A stretch of DNA of 36,503 bases from Candidatus Sulfotelmatobacter sp. GTDB taxonomy: Bacteria > Acidobacteriota > Terriglobia > Terriglobales > Acidobacteriaceae. Below are positions 9,113 through 15,714 of the stretch, in pieces. The stretch spans positions 114,090-150,592 of the forward strand of contig JAOAPI010000058.1 in NCBI GenBank assembly GCA_025462865.1. Reading direction: 5' to 3'. The notes under the pieces were generated by a model, which did no database searches, was not told the origin of the DNA, and saw only the letters and a program-made list of their open reading frames with translations. Positions within the stretch are counted from its first letter, which is position 1; every line of letters begins with the position of its first letter. The position numbers and the translations under genes are program-made.

Positions 9113-9315
9113 GGTGGATAGATGAAAATCGATCTATGCCGGATTCAAGAGTGATTTCGCTCTGATCCGATGCGGTCGGCCACTGCAGCCGCGAACTGGC
9201 GAAAGAATGCATCGCACAGCCTGCGCTGAGCTTGTCGAAAGCGCGCAAGCCGTGGGGAGATGCGACGAGGTTAAAGCCAGCCCGCAGGGACGAAAACATA
9301 ACTTTATCCAAAGAC

Positions 9316-9345
9316 AAAAAACCGGGACCCATAATTCGGTCCCGG
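9316..9345 (-). terminator. Rho-independent terminator of the XRE regulator gene
   Basis: On the minus strand an 8-bp perfect stem, CCGGGACC pairing with GGTCCCGG (9338-9345 and 9322-9329), is followed directly by six T residues (9321-9316). It lies about 95 nt downstream of the regulator stop at 9439. Stem strength and T-run make this the clearest terminator in the window. Confidence 0.85.
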
Positions 9346-9381
9346 CATTGAGTTGGCTGGTTGCCCGGAAAAAGTTATGTG

Positions 9382-9403
9382 GGACGGCCGCCCTCGGCCG
9401 TCC
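9382..9403. repeat. Perfect palindrome, 9-bp arms
   Basis: GGACGGCCG, a 4-nt CCCT loop, then CGGCCGTCC. No T-run follows on either strand, so it is not a classical terminator. It resembles the short GC-rich palindromes that occur as dispersed repeats in many soil bacterial genomes, but one copy in the window cannot show this. Confidence 0.5.
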
Positions 9404-9438
9404 GAAGCCCGCGTTTCTGTAACAAACGCGATTCGCGA

Positions 9439-9978
9439 TTACGCCGTTCTTCTCGGCCGCACCGTCAAATCCCGCACCTGCGTCAGGATGCTCGACATCT
9501 GCATCCCATTCAGCTGCGACACAAACGGCAGAATCTCCGCGATGAACTGGTCCTTCACCAATTCGCTGATTTCGTCCTGGCGGCTCTTTTCTCCACCACT
9601 TAGCAGTTCCGGCACGGTCACCTCCAGGGCTCGCGCAAGCCGTTCCAGGGAGGACAGCGTGGGCGTTGCTTTCTCGTTTTCGATTTTCGAAACATAAGTT
9701 CGCGGCACTGACATGCGTCCCGCCAGTTGCCGCTGGCTGAGTCCGCTTCGCAAACGCAGCGAGCGGATCGATGTGGCCAGGTTCAAATGCCCGCGTCCGG
9801 TGCCGGGCATGGGCATCATCACCGGCGGTGCAAGAACCACGGGTTCAGGCTCCGGTTCCTCGTCCATGGACGAGTGGCAGCGCCGGCAATTGTTATTCAC
9901 CGTACGGAATTGAACTAGCAGGCAGTGATCGCAACGGACAACTTCCCTAGAATCTACTGGGGCAAGGTTCGTGGCCAT
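9439..9978 (-). CDS. Zn-ribbon plus XRE-family helix-turn-helix regulator
   Basis: DNA-binding regulator of 179 aa. The N-terminus has two Cys pairs, C16-x2-C19 and C31-x2-C34, forming a small zinc ribbon. A proline/glutamate-rich linker follows (about 39-62), then an XRE/Cro-type HTH at about 67-126 containing LRSGLSQRQLAGRMSVPRTY and the IENEKATPTL turn. The C-terminal 50 residues (SELVKDQFIAEILPFVSQL) look helical and could dimerise. It has its own terminator at 9316-9345, so it is a single-gene unit. The target genes are unknown. It is the last clearly chromosomal gene before the phage-derived element, and nothing in it marks it as phage. Confidence 0.85.
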   Translation of the reverse strand: MATNLAPVDSREVVRCDHCLLVQFRTVNNNCRRCHSSMDEEPEPEPVVLAPPVMMPMPGTGRGHLNLATSIRSLRLRSGLSQRQLAGRMSVPRTYVSKIENEKATPTLSSLERLARALEVTVPELLSGGEKSRQDEISELVKDQFIAEILPFVSQLNGMQMSSILTQVRDLTVRPRRTA

Positions 9979-10168
9979 CGAGTTATGGGAGTGCCAGAGC
10001 GGGCTACTCCTTACTTTTGGAACCTAAAATTGGGGGAGAGGTTCCGACCGCAGGCCCAATCTGAGGTACAAGGCCTGTGGATGTCAAGAGTAAAATGCAT
10101 GAAGCAATATGTCTTACCGGTGAAAACTAAAATTAAACGGCGAATCCCGCAGGAGACAGGGCAAAAGC

Positions 10169-10291
10169 ATGATCAATCGTGAGTCCGCGTGGTGTTTACT
10201 AACTGTAGTCGTAACCAGATTGCAAACACACAAGTTATTGAAAAGAGAAGTAACAGAAGTAAAGGAAAGAAAGGAAGTAAAGGACTCCTAG
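10169..10291 (+). CDS. Possible small protein, 40 aa
   Basis: An ATG at 10169 opens a 40-codon frame ending at TAG 10289-10291. AGGAGACAGGG (10151-10161) lies upstream at usable spacing. The product begins MINRESAWCLLTVVV and ends in a very basic/acidic tail (KEVKDS), so composition is split between a short hydrophobic patch and a charged tail. I recognise no family. The purine-rich DNA could produce such a tail by chance. Confidence 0.22.
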   Translation: MINRESAWCLLTVVVTRLQTHKLLKREVTEVKERKEVKDS

Positions 10292-10296
10292 CACAA
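10288..10296 (+). repeat. Candidate left attachment core (attL)
   Basis: CTAGCACAA occurs here and again at 20354-20362, just outside the integrase start. Nine bases is short, and a chance match between two regions of this size is possible, so this is only a candidate. Confidence 0.25.
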
Positions 10297-10327
10297 ATTA
10301 GCACAGAATTTTCTGGTTAATTGCGGC

Positions 10328-11212
10328 TCAGTTTGCGATTCGCTGGCCCGGCCTTACCCATCGAATAAGTACTCTGATACCTATCAGTAGCATAAGCAGA
10401 ACGCAGAGGGAGAGAATTGCCATATCAAATAGCGTGGGAAACACCATCATCTCGGAACTCAGGATTCCCCGCGTTGACCATACAGAGAAAAAGAAAGACG
10501 CAACCGAAGTCGGTAGGTCTTCCCACTTGACGCTAAATGGGATAATCAACACGAATAATGTTCCGGCCAACAGAATCACAATAGCCATCAATTGCACAAG
10601 AGGTTTTCGCCGCATCTCAAAATGTAGGTGAAGTTTGTCCGGAGAGACCGCCGCCATAGTTACTCGGTCGCAAGGGACGGAGAAACTCGGATTGAAATTC
10701 CTCAGAATGACGCCCCTCAATGTCAATGGCGGCGTGAAAGTAGTGTCAAAATCGATGCTTGCCGAATCAAATGGAAAGTTTCTCGCCGACCCGGACGTTC
10801 TGACGAAAGGGATTTCGTCTGACTCTTTCTGCATCCGAAAAGTCTTGTTCTGCTCATCGTTGATGAAATCGATGTGAGCTAGTGAATCTCCATATGAGTG
10901 TCCGGCTGTGATTTGTACTTGAGCTTTCGCAGGGCTCGTGACTTCGCCCAAGTTTATGAAGAAGCTCCCCCGGAAATATGGTTCTGCCGCTTGCTCCTTG
11001 ATGCTGTACTGAATGTAGCTGTGCGGCGAGTCGGATGGGAGAGAGCCACAGCTAAGGGCGGCTTCTCCCTGGAATCTCCAGGCCAGAGCGGCTGCGTAGA
11101 CGAACCATACCAAAATCGATATGAGCAACACACCGAACAGTGCCACACCTATTCGACGTAAGCTCATCAATCCGCGAATGGTGCTCCAAGTTCTAGAAAG
11201 CCAGTTCGTCAC
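10328..11212 (-). CDS. Membrane protein of unknown function, DUF4436-like layout
   Basis: A 294-aa membrane protein. One N-terminal helix (about 21-43) is followed by some 155 residues of probable extracytoplasmic domain containing RNFPFDSASIDF, and then two or three C-terminal helices (about 205-226, 262-285) ending in a basic tail. This one-plus-three layout with an FPFD motif recalls DUF4436 membrane proteins, but I cannot confirm the match. It sits between the regulator and the secure phage genes, so it may be cargo of the element or a resident gene. A neighbour-specific function cannot be inferred. Confidence 0.72.
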   Translation of the reverse strand: MTNWLSRTWSTIRGLMSLRRIGVALFGVLLISILVWFVYAAALAWRFQGEAALSCGSLPSDSPHSYIQYSIKEQAAEPYFRGSFFINLGEVTSPAKAQVQITAGHSYGDSLAHIDFINDEQNKTFRMQKESDEIPFVRTSGSARNFPFDSASIDFDTTFTPPLTLRGVILRNFNPSFSVPCDRVTMAAVSPDKLHLHFEMRRKPLVQLMAIVILLAGTLFVLIIPFSVKWEDLPTSVASFFFSVWSTRGILSSEMMVFPTLFDMAILSLCVLLMLLIGIRVLIRWVRPGQRIAN

Positions 11213-11356
11213 AATTGAACAAGACTTTACGCCAAAACTTCCGAAATCGTAAGGCGTACAGAGCGGTTACTGTTTGTGATGTTCTTTCCCACGCATTACA
11301 GCCATTCCTAGCGCGTTCCGGCCTGGAAGGACCCTACCCCTAGCCTGAACTTTTGT

Positions 11357-11375
11357 TTGTTCGCCTTTCATTCGC
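11357..11375 (+). repeat. 19-bp direct repeat, copy 1
   Basis: TTGTTCGCCTTTCATTCGC, identical to 12086-12104. It lies 82 nt beyond the stop of the 88-aa gene at 11457. The two copies bracket a 729-nt period holding that gene and the iteron region. Confidence 0.9.
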
Positions 11376-11456
11376 CATAATCGAATCTATCGGCATCTAT
11401 ATAGGAAAAAGGGTTACGGCGGGCTATTTGCAGCGATGTTTCAACATTTTTCGACT

Positions 11457-11723
11457 TCACGCTTTGCCCCGCTCCTCAGCCGCACGCTTCGCGCTCTCAG
11501 CAATGCAGACAGCCTGGTACTTGTGCCTTGCCTCATCTGCTGTTGCTCCCACAGCAACCAACCGCTCGCCATGAAATGCCGCCCACACATACTTACCGCT
11601 GCGAGAGATGGACGTACCGTGCGGCACGCTATCCGCGGAGACCTTGCGGAGTGACAGTTCTGGCCAACGCTCGCTAAACGGTCTGCGCGGCCACTCACGG
11701 CAATAAGACATGATGTCCGCCAT
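11457..11723 (-). CDS. Small hypothetical protein of the phage element
   Basis: An 88-aa protein starting MADIMSYCREW. The ATG at 11723 is chosen because GGAGAGG lies just upstream; a longer reading from 11759 would translate the iteron DNA and repeat the residues ERC-LERC. The sequence contains ISRSGKYVWAAFHGERLVAVGATADEARHKY-type strands, with a C-terminal helix AESAKRAAEERGKA. The pattern Y-V-W-A-x-F-x-G-E-x-L-V-A-V-G-x-T-A-D-E-A resembles short proteins in which a small beta sheet is followed by a helix, but I assign no function. It is the last gene of the leftward element genes, separated from the next by the control region. Confidence 0.6.
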   Translation of the reverse strand: MADIMSYCREWPRRPFSERWPELSLRKVSADSVPHGTSISRSGKYVWAAFHGERLVAVGATADEARHKYQAVCIAESAKRAAEERGKA

Positions 11724-11736
11724 TACACCTCTCCAA

Positions 11737-11833
11737 CATCGTTCCAAACATCGTTCCAAGGATCATTCCAGGCCGCCTTCTTAAGCCCTGTTTCGCGCGT
11801 GGAACGATGCGTGGAACGAACTTTGGAATGATG
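11737..11833. repeat. Mirror array of six iterons at 12-bp phase
   Basis: Three copies of TGGAACGATG-type words lie on the minus strand at 11737-11746, 11749-11758 and 11761-11770, and three on the plus strand at 11800-11809, 11812-11821 and 11824-11833. Within each arm successive copies are exactly 12 bp apart. The arms face each other across a 29-bp centre. Variant copies are TGGAATGATC, TGGAACGAAC and TGGAATGATG. Confidence 0.9.
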
Positions 11834-11845
11834 CTAAGTCCCTGT

Positions 11846-11864
11846 ACCGTATTATAGTTACGGT
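11846..11864. promoter_or_regulatory. Inverted repeat ACCGTA-N7-TACGGT
   Basis: Perfect 6-bp arms flank an AT-rich 7-nt centre, directly to the right of the iteron array. The form is that of a dimeric repressor operator. No regulator gene is seen inside the element. Confidence 0.4.
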
Positions 11865-11899
11865 TCTTTTGTACTTGATTTCTACTGGTGTGTGCGTTT

Positions 11900-11918
11900 T
11901 ATGTGTGTAATACACATA
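11900..11918. promoter_or_regulatory. Inverted repeat TATGTGT-N5-ACACATA
   Basis: Perfect 7-bp arms around GTAAT, with GCG upstream and CGC just downstream. Operator-like; it could also extrude as a small hairpin. Confidence 0.45.
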
Positions 11919-12028
11919 CGCGGGCACCGCGGACCCTATTTGGAACGATCCGCTGGACCGGAATACTTCTTTCCCTGCCAAGACCCCATACCCTGCGAGA
12001 GCTTTAACTCGCAGTGGGGGATGGGAGG

Positions 12029-12040
12029 ACGTGTACACGT
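12029..12040. promoter_or_regulatory. Perfect 12-bp palindrome ACGTGTACACGT
   Basis: A gapless palindrome in the same control region, about 57 nt beyond the stop of the 178-aa gene. Likely a protein-binding site, if functional. Confidence 0.4.
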
Positions 12041-12085
12041 TGGACTGTCCGCCGCTCCCGAATCCCTAAGGGCGGACGGACAAGG

Positions 12086-12104
12086 TTGTTCGCCTTTCAT
12101 TCGC
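12086..12104 (+). repeat. 19-bp direct repeat, copy 2
   Basis: Identical to 11357-11375. This copy includes the last codons and stop of the 178-aa gene at 12097, which suggests that the 3' end of a related gene or its trailer was duplicated. Confidence 0.9.
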
Positions 12105-12633
12105 TTTTGCTAAGTTGGGTTCCGAGCCTAACGGTCCTCATGGGCTTACGCTGCACGCGCTCACGCCGGGCAACCGGCTGTGGCGTATGTGCCGTGGCGG
12201 GCCGCCAACCCCGCTCTATGCTCGTCCCATCGGCCCACAGCAACCGGCGAACGTACTTTTTCGGGTGCTCTCTTGAGGGTGTCTCCAGCATCGTGCCAAA
12301 GTCCAGGTCCGCCCCACTCTTTGCCATCCCATAAAACCCGTTAAGATCCGGGTGCAGGATTACGATGATTCGCTCGTAGTGCGGGAACAGATTGTTGCTC
12401 ATCACAAAAGTCTCGCCGGGCGCACTGTATTTTTGCGTGAGCACCCACCGGGCGTGATGCCACAGGCTGCCAAGGGATGTTTTTTCCCATCCGCTCGCCC
12501 GCGCATCCCTCAATTCCTCCACTAGAAAATCGAGAACTTGCGGGTTGGTCCGGTGAAAGCGATGCACGCGGCTCAACATCGGACTGATGCCGTGCGGCCT
12601 CCGGTGTTCAATCAGCTCGTCAACTGCGTCCAT
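12097..12633 (-). CDS. Hypothetical phage-element protein, 178 aa
   Basis: Starts at ATG 12633 with AGAGAGG six nt upstream, 16 nt after the glycosyltransferase stop, so it belongs to the same leftward unit. The N-terminal 100 residues are mixed alpha/beta, with HRFHRTNPQVLDFLVEELRD and a WHHARWVLTQKY segment; then comes YERIIVILHPDLNGFYGMAK, and the last 60 residues are basic and probably disordered (RRERVQRKPMRTVR). I do not recognise a family. The position downstream of tape measure and glycosyltransferase suggests a virion or accessory role; this is inference only. Confidence 0.65.
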   Translation of the reverse strand: MDAVDELIEHRRPHGISPMLSRVHRFHRTNPQVLDFLVEELRDARASGWEKTSLGSLWHHARWVLTQKYSAPGETFVMSNNLFPHYERIIVILHPDLNGFYGMAKSGADLDFGTMLETPSREHPKKYVRRLLWADGTSIERGWRPATAHTPQPVARRERVQRKPMRTVRLGTQLSKSE

Positions 12634-12648
12634 AAGAAACCTCTCTTC

Positions 12649-13329
12649 TCAAAAACTTACCGCTCTCCCCATCTGAGACATCGTGCAAACCATTCGTGTT
12701 AAATCCGTGGTCCGATAGTGCCCGGCCAACAGCTCACGATGAGTCCAAACCTTGAATCCGTGCGCCTGGACGAGTCGGGAAAATGCCACGTCTTCCCCGC
12801 ACCCGTCACTCTCGTTACGGCGCTCAAGCGTCTCCGTGTCCCCGCACTTCCAGGAAAACCATGGTCCTTTGGGAATCGTTTTCCAAACGGTATTGCGCAC
12901 CATAAGCACGCCGCCGCCAACACATGGGACCTCTTGAAAGAGTCCGCTTATCTTTGTGCGGAGGTTCATAGGCGGAAACAGGGAACAGCGGGATTCCTTT
13001 TCCGAAAGGCCATAGGTCAAACCAATCACGCTCTGCTCACTGCCTGCCGCCGCGATAACGTCGCACGGCGTCCCCGCTGGCATGAAGTTGTCGTTATCCA
13101 AAGACACGAGCCAGTCGAAGTTATGGTCACGCGCGATTTTGATTGTGAGATTGCGTGCTACTTCGTGCGGGACAGCGTCCTTCACGTTTGCAACTTCCAC
13201 GTCGAAACGCGTGTCACGGGCCATTTTGAAAATCATCTGGGACAACTCTGGGTTAATCCAGCCCTGCCGCTCTGTTGACACCAGACAGCACACTAGGACC
13301 CTTGGTTTTTTTTGTGAGAAAACTTTCAT
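12649..13329 (-). CDS. GT-A fold glycosyltransferase-like protein
   Basis: A 226-aa protein with the outline of a family-2-like nucleotide-sugar transferase: a beta strand start (KPRVLVCCLVS, 8-18), an alpha/beta domain, the metal-binding DxD-type motif D78-N-D80 in WLVSLDNDNF, and GCGEDVAFSRLVQAHGF (about 177-193), the ED motif plus receptor helix typical of GT-A enzymes. There is no membrane helix. Its start overlaps the tape measure stop by 4 nt (13326-13329), so the two are translationally coupled and it is part of the structural operon rather than a random cargo gene. The substrate is unknown; candidates are a virion protein or the host surface. Confidence 0.78.
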   Translation of the reverse strand: MKVFSQKKPRVLVCCLVSTERQGWINPELSQMIFKMARDTRFDVEVANVKDAVPHEVARNLTIKIARDHNFDWLVSLDNDNFMPAGTPCDVIAAAGSEQSVIGLTYGLSEKESRCSLFPPMNLRTKISGLFQEVPCVGGGVLMVRNTVWKTIPKGPWFSWKCGDTETLERRNESDGCGEDVAFSRLVQAHGFKVWTHRELLAGHYRTTDLTRMVCTMSQMGRAVSF

Positions 13330-15497
13330 TTGTTCATCTTCCTTAGCGTGCTGTGGAAGTGCCGCTCGAACGTGTCCGAATGCTTATCCAGCATTCCCTT
13401 CACGCTCGCGCCGTCAATCGCATTGATCTGGTAAGAGTGGTGATGATGGACGTGTGTGTCCCCGCCGCCGCTGCCATTGCCGAACTTTGCGTTGTAGTTT
13501 AGGCGGTCCATCTGCTTGCGGTTGAGCACGCCTTCCCCAGGTTCTAGTAGGGCGGGCACCGTGTCACCACGTCCCACGCCGGGCACAATGCCGCCGTCCT
13601 GGAATGCCATCTCAGCCGCGAATGCCATAGCACCAAGCGAGGGCGCAAGTATGGGCGCGGCGGGTCCGCCGTGTTCCCATCCCCACAGGAAACCCTTGCG
13701 GGCCGCGGCAGCGGCCTCCCGCTCCTTCGTCATGTCCAGGGTGATTATGCTCATCAGCGCGTTTTGCATCATGCTGGAAAGTACTTGGTCTCCAATCTGT
13801 GCCGACATCTTGGCAAAGGACATATGCCCCATAAGTACCTGAGAGAATCCCCGCGCCCACTCGCCCGCTATCTTCTGCTGTGTCGCGGTTAGTTTGGAAT
13901 ACTGCTGTTGGGACGCTTGGTCTGTGATCTGCTGAAGTCTGTTTTGGTGCGCACGCTCTAACTCTTCCTCTTTGTTTTCGAGAGCTTTTTTCTTGTTTTC
14001 GAACTCCTTGTCATGTTGGTTTAAGGCCGCAATTTGCTTTTGATTGGCTTCCTGTTGCTGTTGAAACTCTTCATTCGCCAACTGCAAGGCCGTCTGCAAT
14101 CGCTCTCTGCCCGTGGAGAGGGCTAAGACACTTCGTAGTTGGGAGTGTTCCCGTTCGGCAGCAATTCGCAGTTCGCCCATCTTTAGATCGTGGCCCGCCG
14201 ATTCCTTGCCCGCTTCCGCCTGAAGTTTGTTCTCTTCGGCGTCCATTTCCTTAGCGGTTTGTATTCGGGATCTGAGAAGGGACTTGTAGAAGCCAGTCTG
14301 TTGCAGTCCTTTTGCGTTCTCTTCCTTGATTGCCGCGTCAATGGAAGCCAATCGCTCTCGGGACCCGCTGTCTGTGTCCTCTATTTTTTGCCGCTCAGTC
14401 TCTTGCAGGGCAGAGACGGCTTCGCGGTAATTCTCTTCCCACAGCTTTTGCGCTTCCTCCATCTCTTTGCGCTGACTAGCGGCACGCTCGCGGGCTACCT
14501 TGTCCGCTTCACCGCCTAGCTTGTTGTCCGTGCTCTGCACCGCGTTGCTGGACTGTGAGGCTTTGAGCGCGTTAACCTTTTCCTGCACGGTTGCCTGTGC
14601 TCGGTACGCGTCTACTAACATCTGTTGGGATTCAACCTCTTTGTCCGTGTAGCCAATGCCCAACTTTTTTAACTCGTTGGATGCTTGCTCGAACTTGTTG
14701 TAATCGCCGGTGTGCGTCCCGTGCGTGCCGGTTGTGGTCTGGTTTTCCTTAATCTGCTTTTGCAGCTCTAGAACGTGCTCCGCGCTCTTGCGCGTGCCGG
14801 ACAAAAGGTCATTAGCTTCCTTGTCCTTACCTTGGGCTAGCAGGGAGTCATATTTATTCTTGAACTCATCCAAGGCGTTCTTAGCCCCGGCAGACCCCGC
14901 CCCGAGCTGATACCAACTAGTCTTGAGCTGTGTGAAGGTTGCGTCCGCGGCCTTGGCTACCACGCCGAAGGCTTGTACCAAGTCATTCATGCTCTGCCGG
15001 TCAATCAATTCCAGTTGCTTGTTGAGCGCGGCTAGATGGTTCTGGTTTAGCTCATCGGACTTAATGCCCGCTTCAAGCAGTTTTTGGTCCAGGCCGTTAA
15101 GGACGTTCGTAACCGTGGTGCCGAAGACAAGCTGAGATTCGGTTAGCTTGTCCCCCTTCTCTTTCAGCTTGGACAGGTGCTCTAGCAAGAGCGTTGCGCC
15201 CACGATGATTGCAAGGAACGGGAAGGCGACTTGCATGGCCGCGCCAACCGGCCCAAGGCTGGTAATGAATGCAGTAAGGGCGCGGGGAATGTGTATTCCG
15301 AACTCTTCACCCAACAGCATGACGCCGTGCCGGGCTTCCATCATCGAATAGCTTGTTGCGCTGCCCATCTCCCGAGCGCCTTCTTTAATTTCGTTGAAGG
15401 ACCCGCGGGCACCCTTGGCAGCATCGTTTAGGCCGCTGGTAAAGGTTGCGGTCTTCGTCTGAAGGTCTACGCTTAATGTCCAAACTGGTTGCGCCAT
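13326..15497 (-). CDS. Phage tail tape measure protein
   Basis: A 723-aa protein with the usual tape measure make-up: an N-terminal region (MAQPVWTLSVDLQTKTATF), a hydrophobic patch (about 84-108, FITSLGPVGAAMQVAFPFLA), and a long helical, Gln/Glu/Lys-rich central domain (about 250-560) with coiled-coil content. A glycine/alanine-rich section with hydrophobic helices (about 585-640) precedes the His-rich C-terminus HVHHHHSYQINAIDGASVKG. The start ATG at 15497 has GAGGTG 5 nt upstream. At the general ratio of about 0.15 nm per residue it would set a tail near 110 nm. No tube, chaperone or tip gene surrounds it, which is odd. The reading frame is unbroken. Confidence 0.88.
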   Translation of the reverse strand: MAQPVWTLSVDLQTKTATFTSGLNDAAKGARGSFNEIKEGAREMGSATSYSMMEARHGVMLLGEEFGIHIPRALTAFITSLGPVGAAMQVAFPFLAIIVGATLLLEHLSKLKEKGDKLTESQLVFGTTVTNVLNGLDQKLLEAGIKSDELNQNHLAALNKQLELIDRQSMNDLVQAFGVVAKAADATFTQLKTSWYQLGAGSAGAKNALDEFKNKYDSLLAQGKDKEANDLLSGTRKSAEHVLELQKQIKENQTTTGTHGTHTGDYNKFEQASNELKKLGIGYTDKEVESQQMLVDAYRAQATVQEKVNALKASQSSNAVQSTDNKLGGEADKVARERAASQRKEMEEAQKLWEENYREAVSALQETERQKIEDTDSGSRERLASIDAAIKEENAKGLQQTGFYKSLLRSRIQTAKEMDAEENKLQAEAGKESAGHDLKMGELRIAAEREHSQLRSVLALSTGRERLQTALQLANEEFQQQQEANQKQIAALNQHDKEFENKKKALENKEEELERAHQNRLQQITDQASQQQYSKLTATQQKIAGEWARGFSQVLMGHMSFAKMSAQIGDQVLSSMMQNALMSIITLDMTKEREAAAAARKGFLWGWEHGGPAAPILAPSLGAMAFAAEMAFQDGGIVPGVGRGDTVPALLEPGEGVLNRKQMDRLNYNAKFGNGSGGGDTHVHHHHSYQINAIDGASVKGMLDKHSDTFERHFHSTLRKMNK

Positions 15498-15522
15498 GAC
15501 ATCACCTCAAGAAATTTAAAAT

Positions 15523-15558
15523 GGAGCCGCCGCTAGTCTCCCCCACAACAGCGGCTCC
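15523..15558 (-). terminator. Hairpin just upstream of the tape measure gene
   Basis: GGAGCCGC (15523-15530) pairs with GCGGCTCC (15551-15558). On the minus strand the stem is followed by ATTTTAAATTT; on the plus strand by GTTTT. It lies between the capsid stop and the tape measure Shine-Dalgarno, so it could terminate or attenuate leftward transcription after the capsid gene. Confidence 0.55.
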
Positions 15559-15714
15559 GTTTTCCAGCGGTTCCTGTGAAGGCGGTACGCTGAAGACCGC
15601 CGTTAGCTCTACCCACACACAGATTGAGTAACCCCTTATTTAAAGGGCGGCGCGGGGCCGTGTGTGGACCCCGGCTAACCTAGGGTGAACTGACACCCCG
15701 CGCCTAAGTTGGTG

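Larger units (their letters stand above)
9113..9438. other. Intergenic region with two hairpins, no gene seen
   Basis: This 326-nt stretch lies between the HtrA start and the stop of the XRE-type regulator. It holds a strong intrinsic terminator for the regulator (9316-9345) and a perfect 9-bp-arm palindrome at 9382-9403. The left part should contain the htrA promoter, but I see no convincing -35/-10 pair. Short open frames crossing it have no Shine-Dalgarno site and no protein-like composition. Confidence 0.6.
9979..10327. other. AT- and purine-rich intergenic region at the left flank of the element
   Basis: This 349-nt stretch separates the XRE regulator from the membrane protein gene at 10328. 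Its right half is visibly richer in A than the surroundings, with a purine run (about 10238-10285) built of imperfect AAAGGAAG/GAAGTAA units. It contains one possible 40-codon ORF (10169-10291) and a 9-bp word, CTAGCACAA (10288-10296), that recurs beyond the integrase. Confidence 0.55.
11724..12096. other. Control region: iterons and palindromes, no gene
   Basis: This 373-nt gap between two minus-strand genes is unusually dense in symmetric DNA: a mirror array of six iterons (11737-11833), a seventh matching word (TGGAACGATC, 11941-11950), and inverted repeats at 11846-11864, 11900-11918, 11993-12014 and 12029-12040. An AT-rich patch follows the iterons (about 11841-11912). It looks like a replication origin, a multi-site operator or a partition site. 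Open frames crossing it are not protein-like. Confidence 0.7.

Noticed and set aside
10238..10285. Purine-rich repeats considered as a CRISPR-like or microsatellite array
   Set aside because: Units are short, irregular and without spacers; no cas gene is present.
12718..13278. Plus-strand frame of 186 codons opposite the glycosyltransferase
   Set aside because: Antisense shadow of a gene with recognisable motifs and operon coupling.
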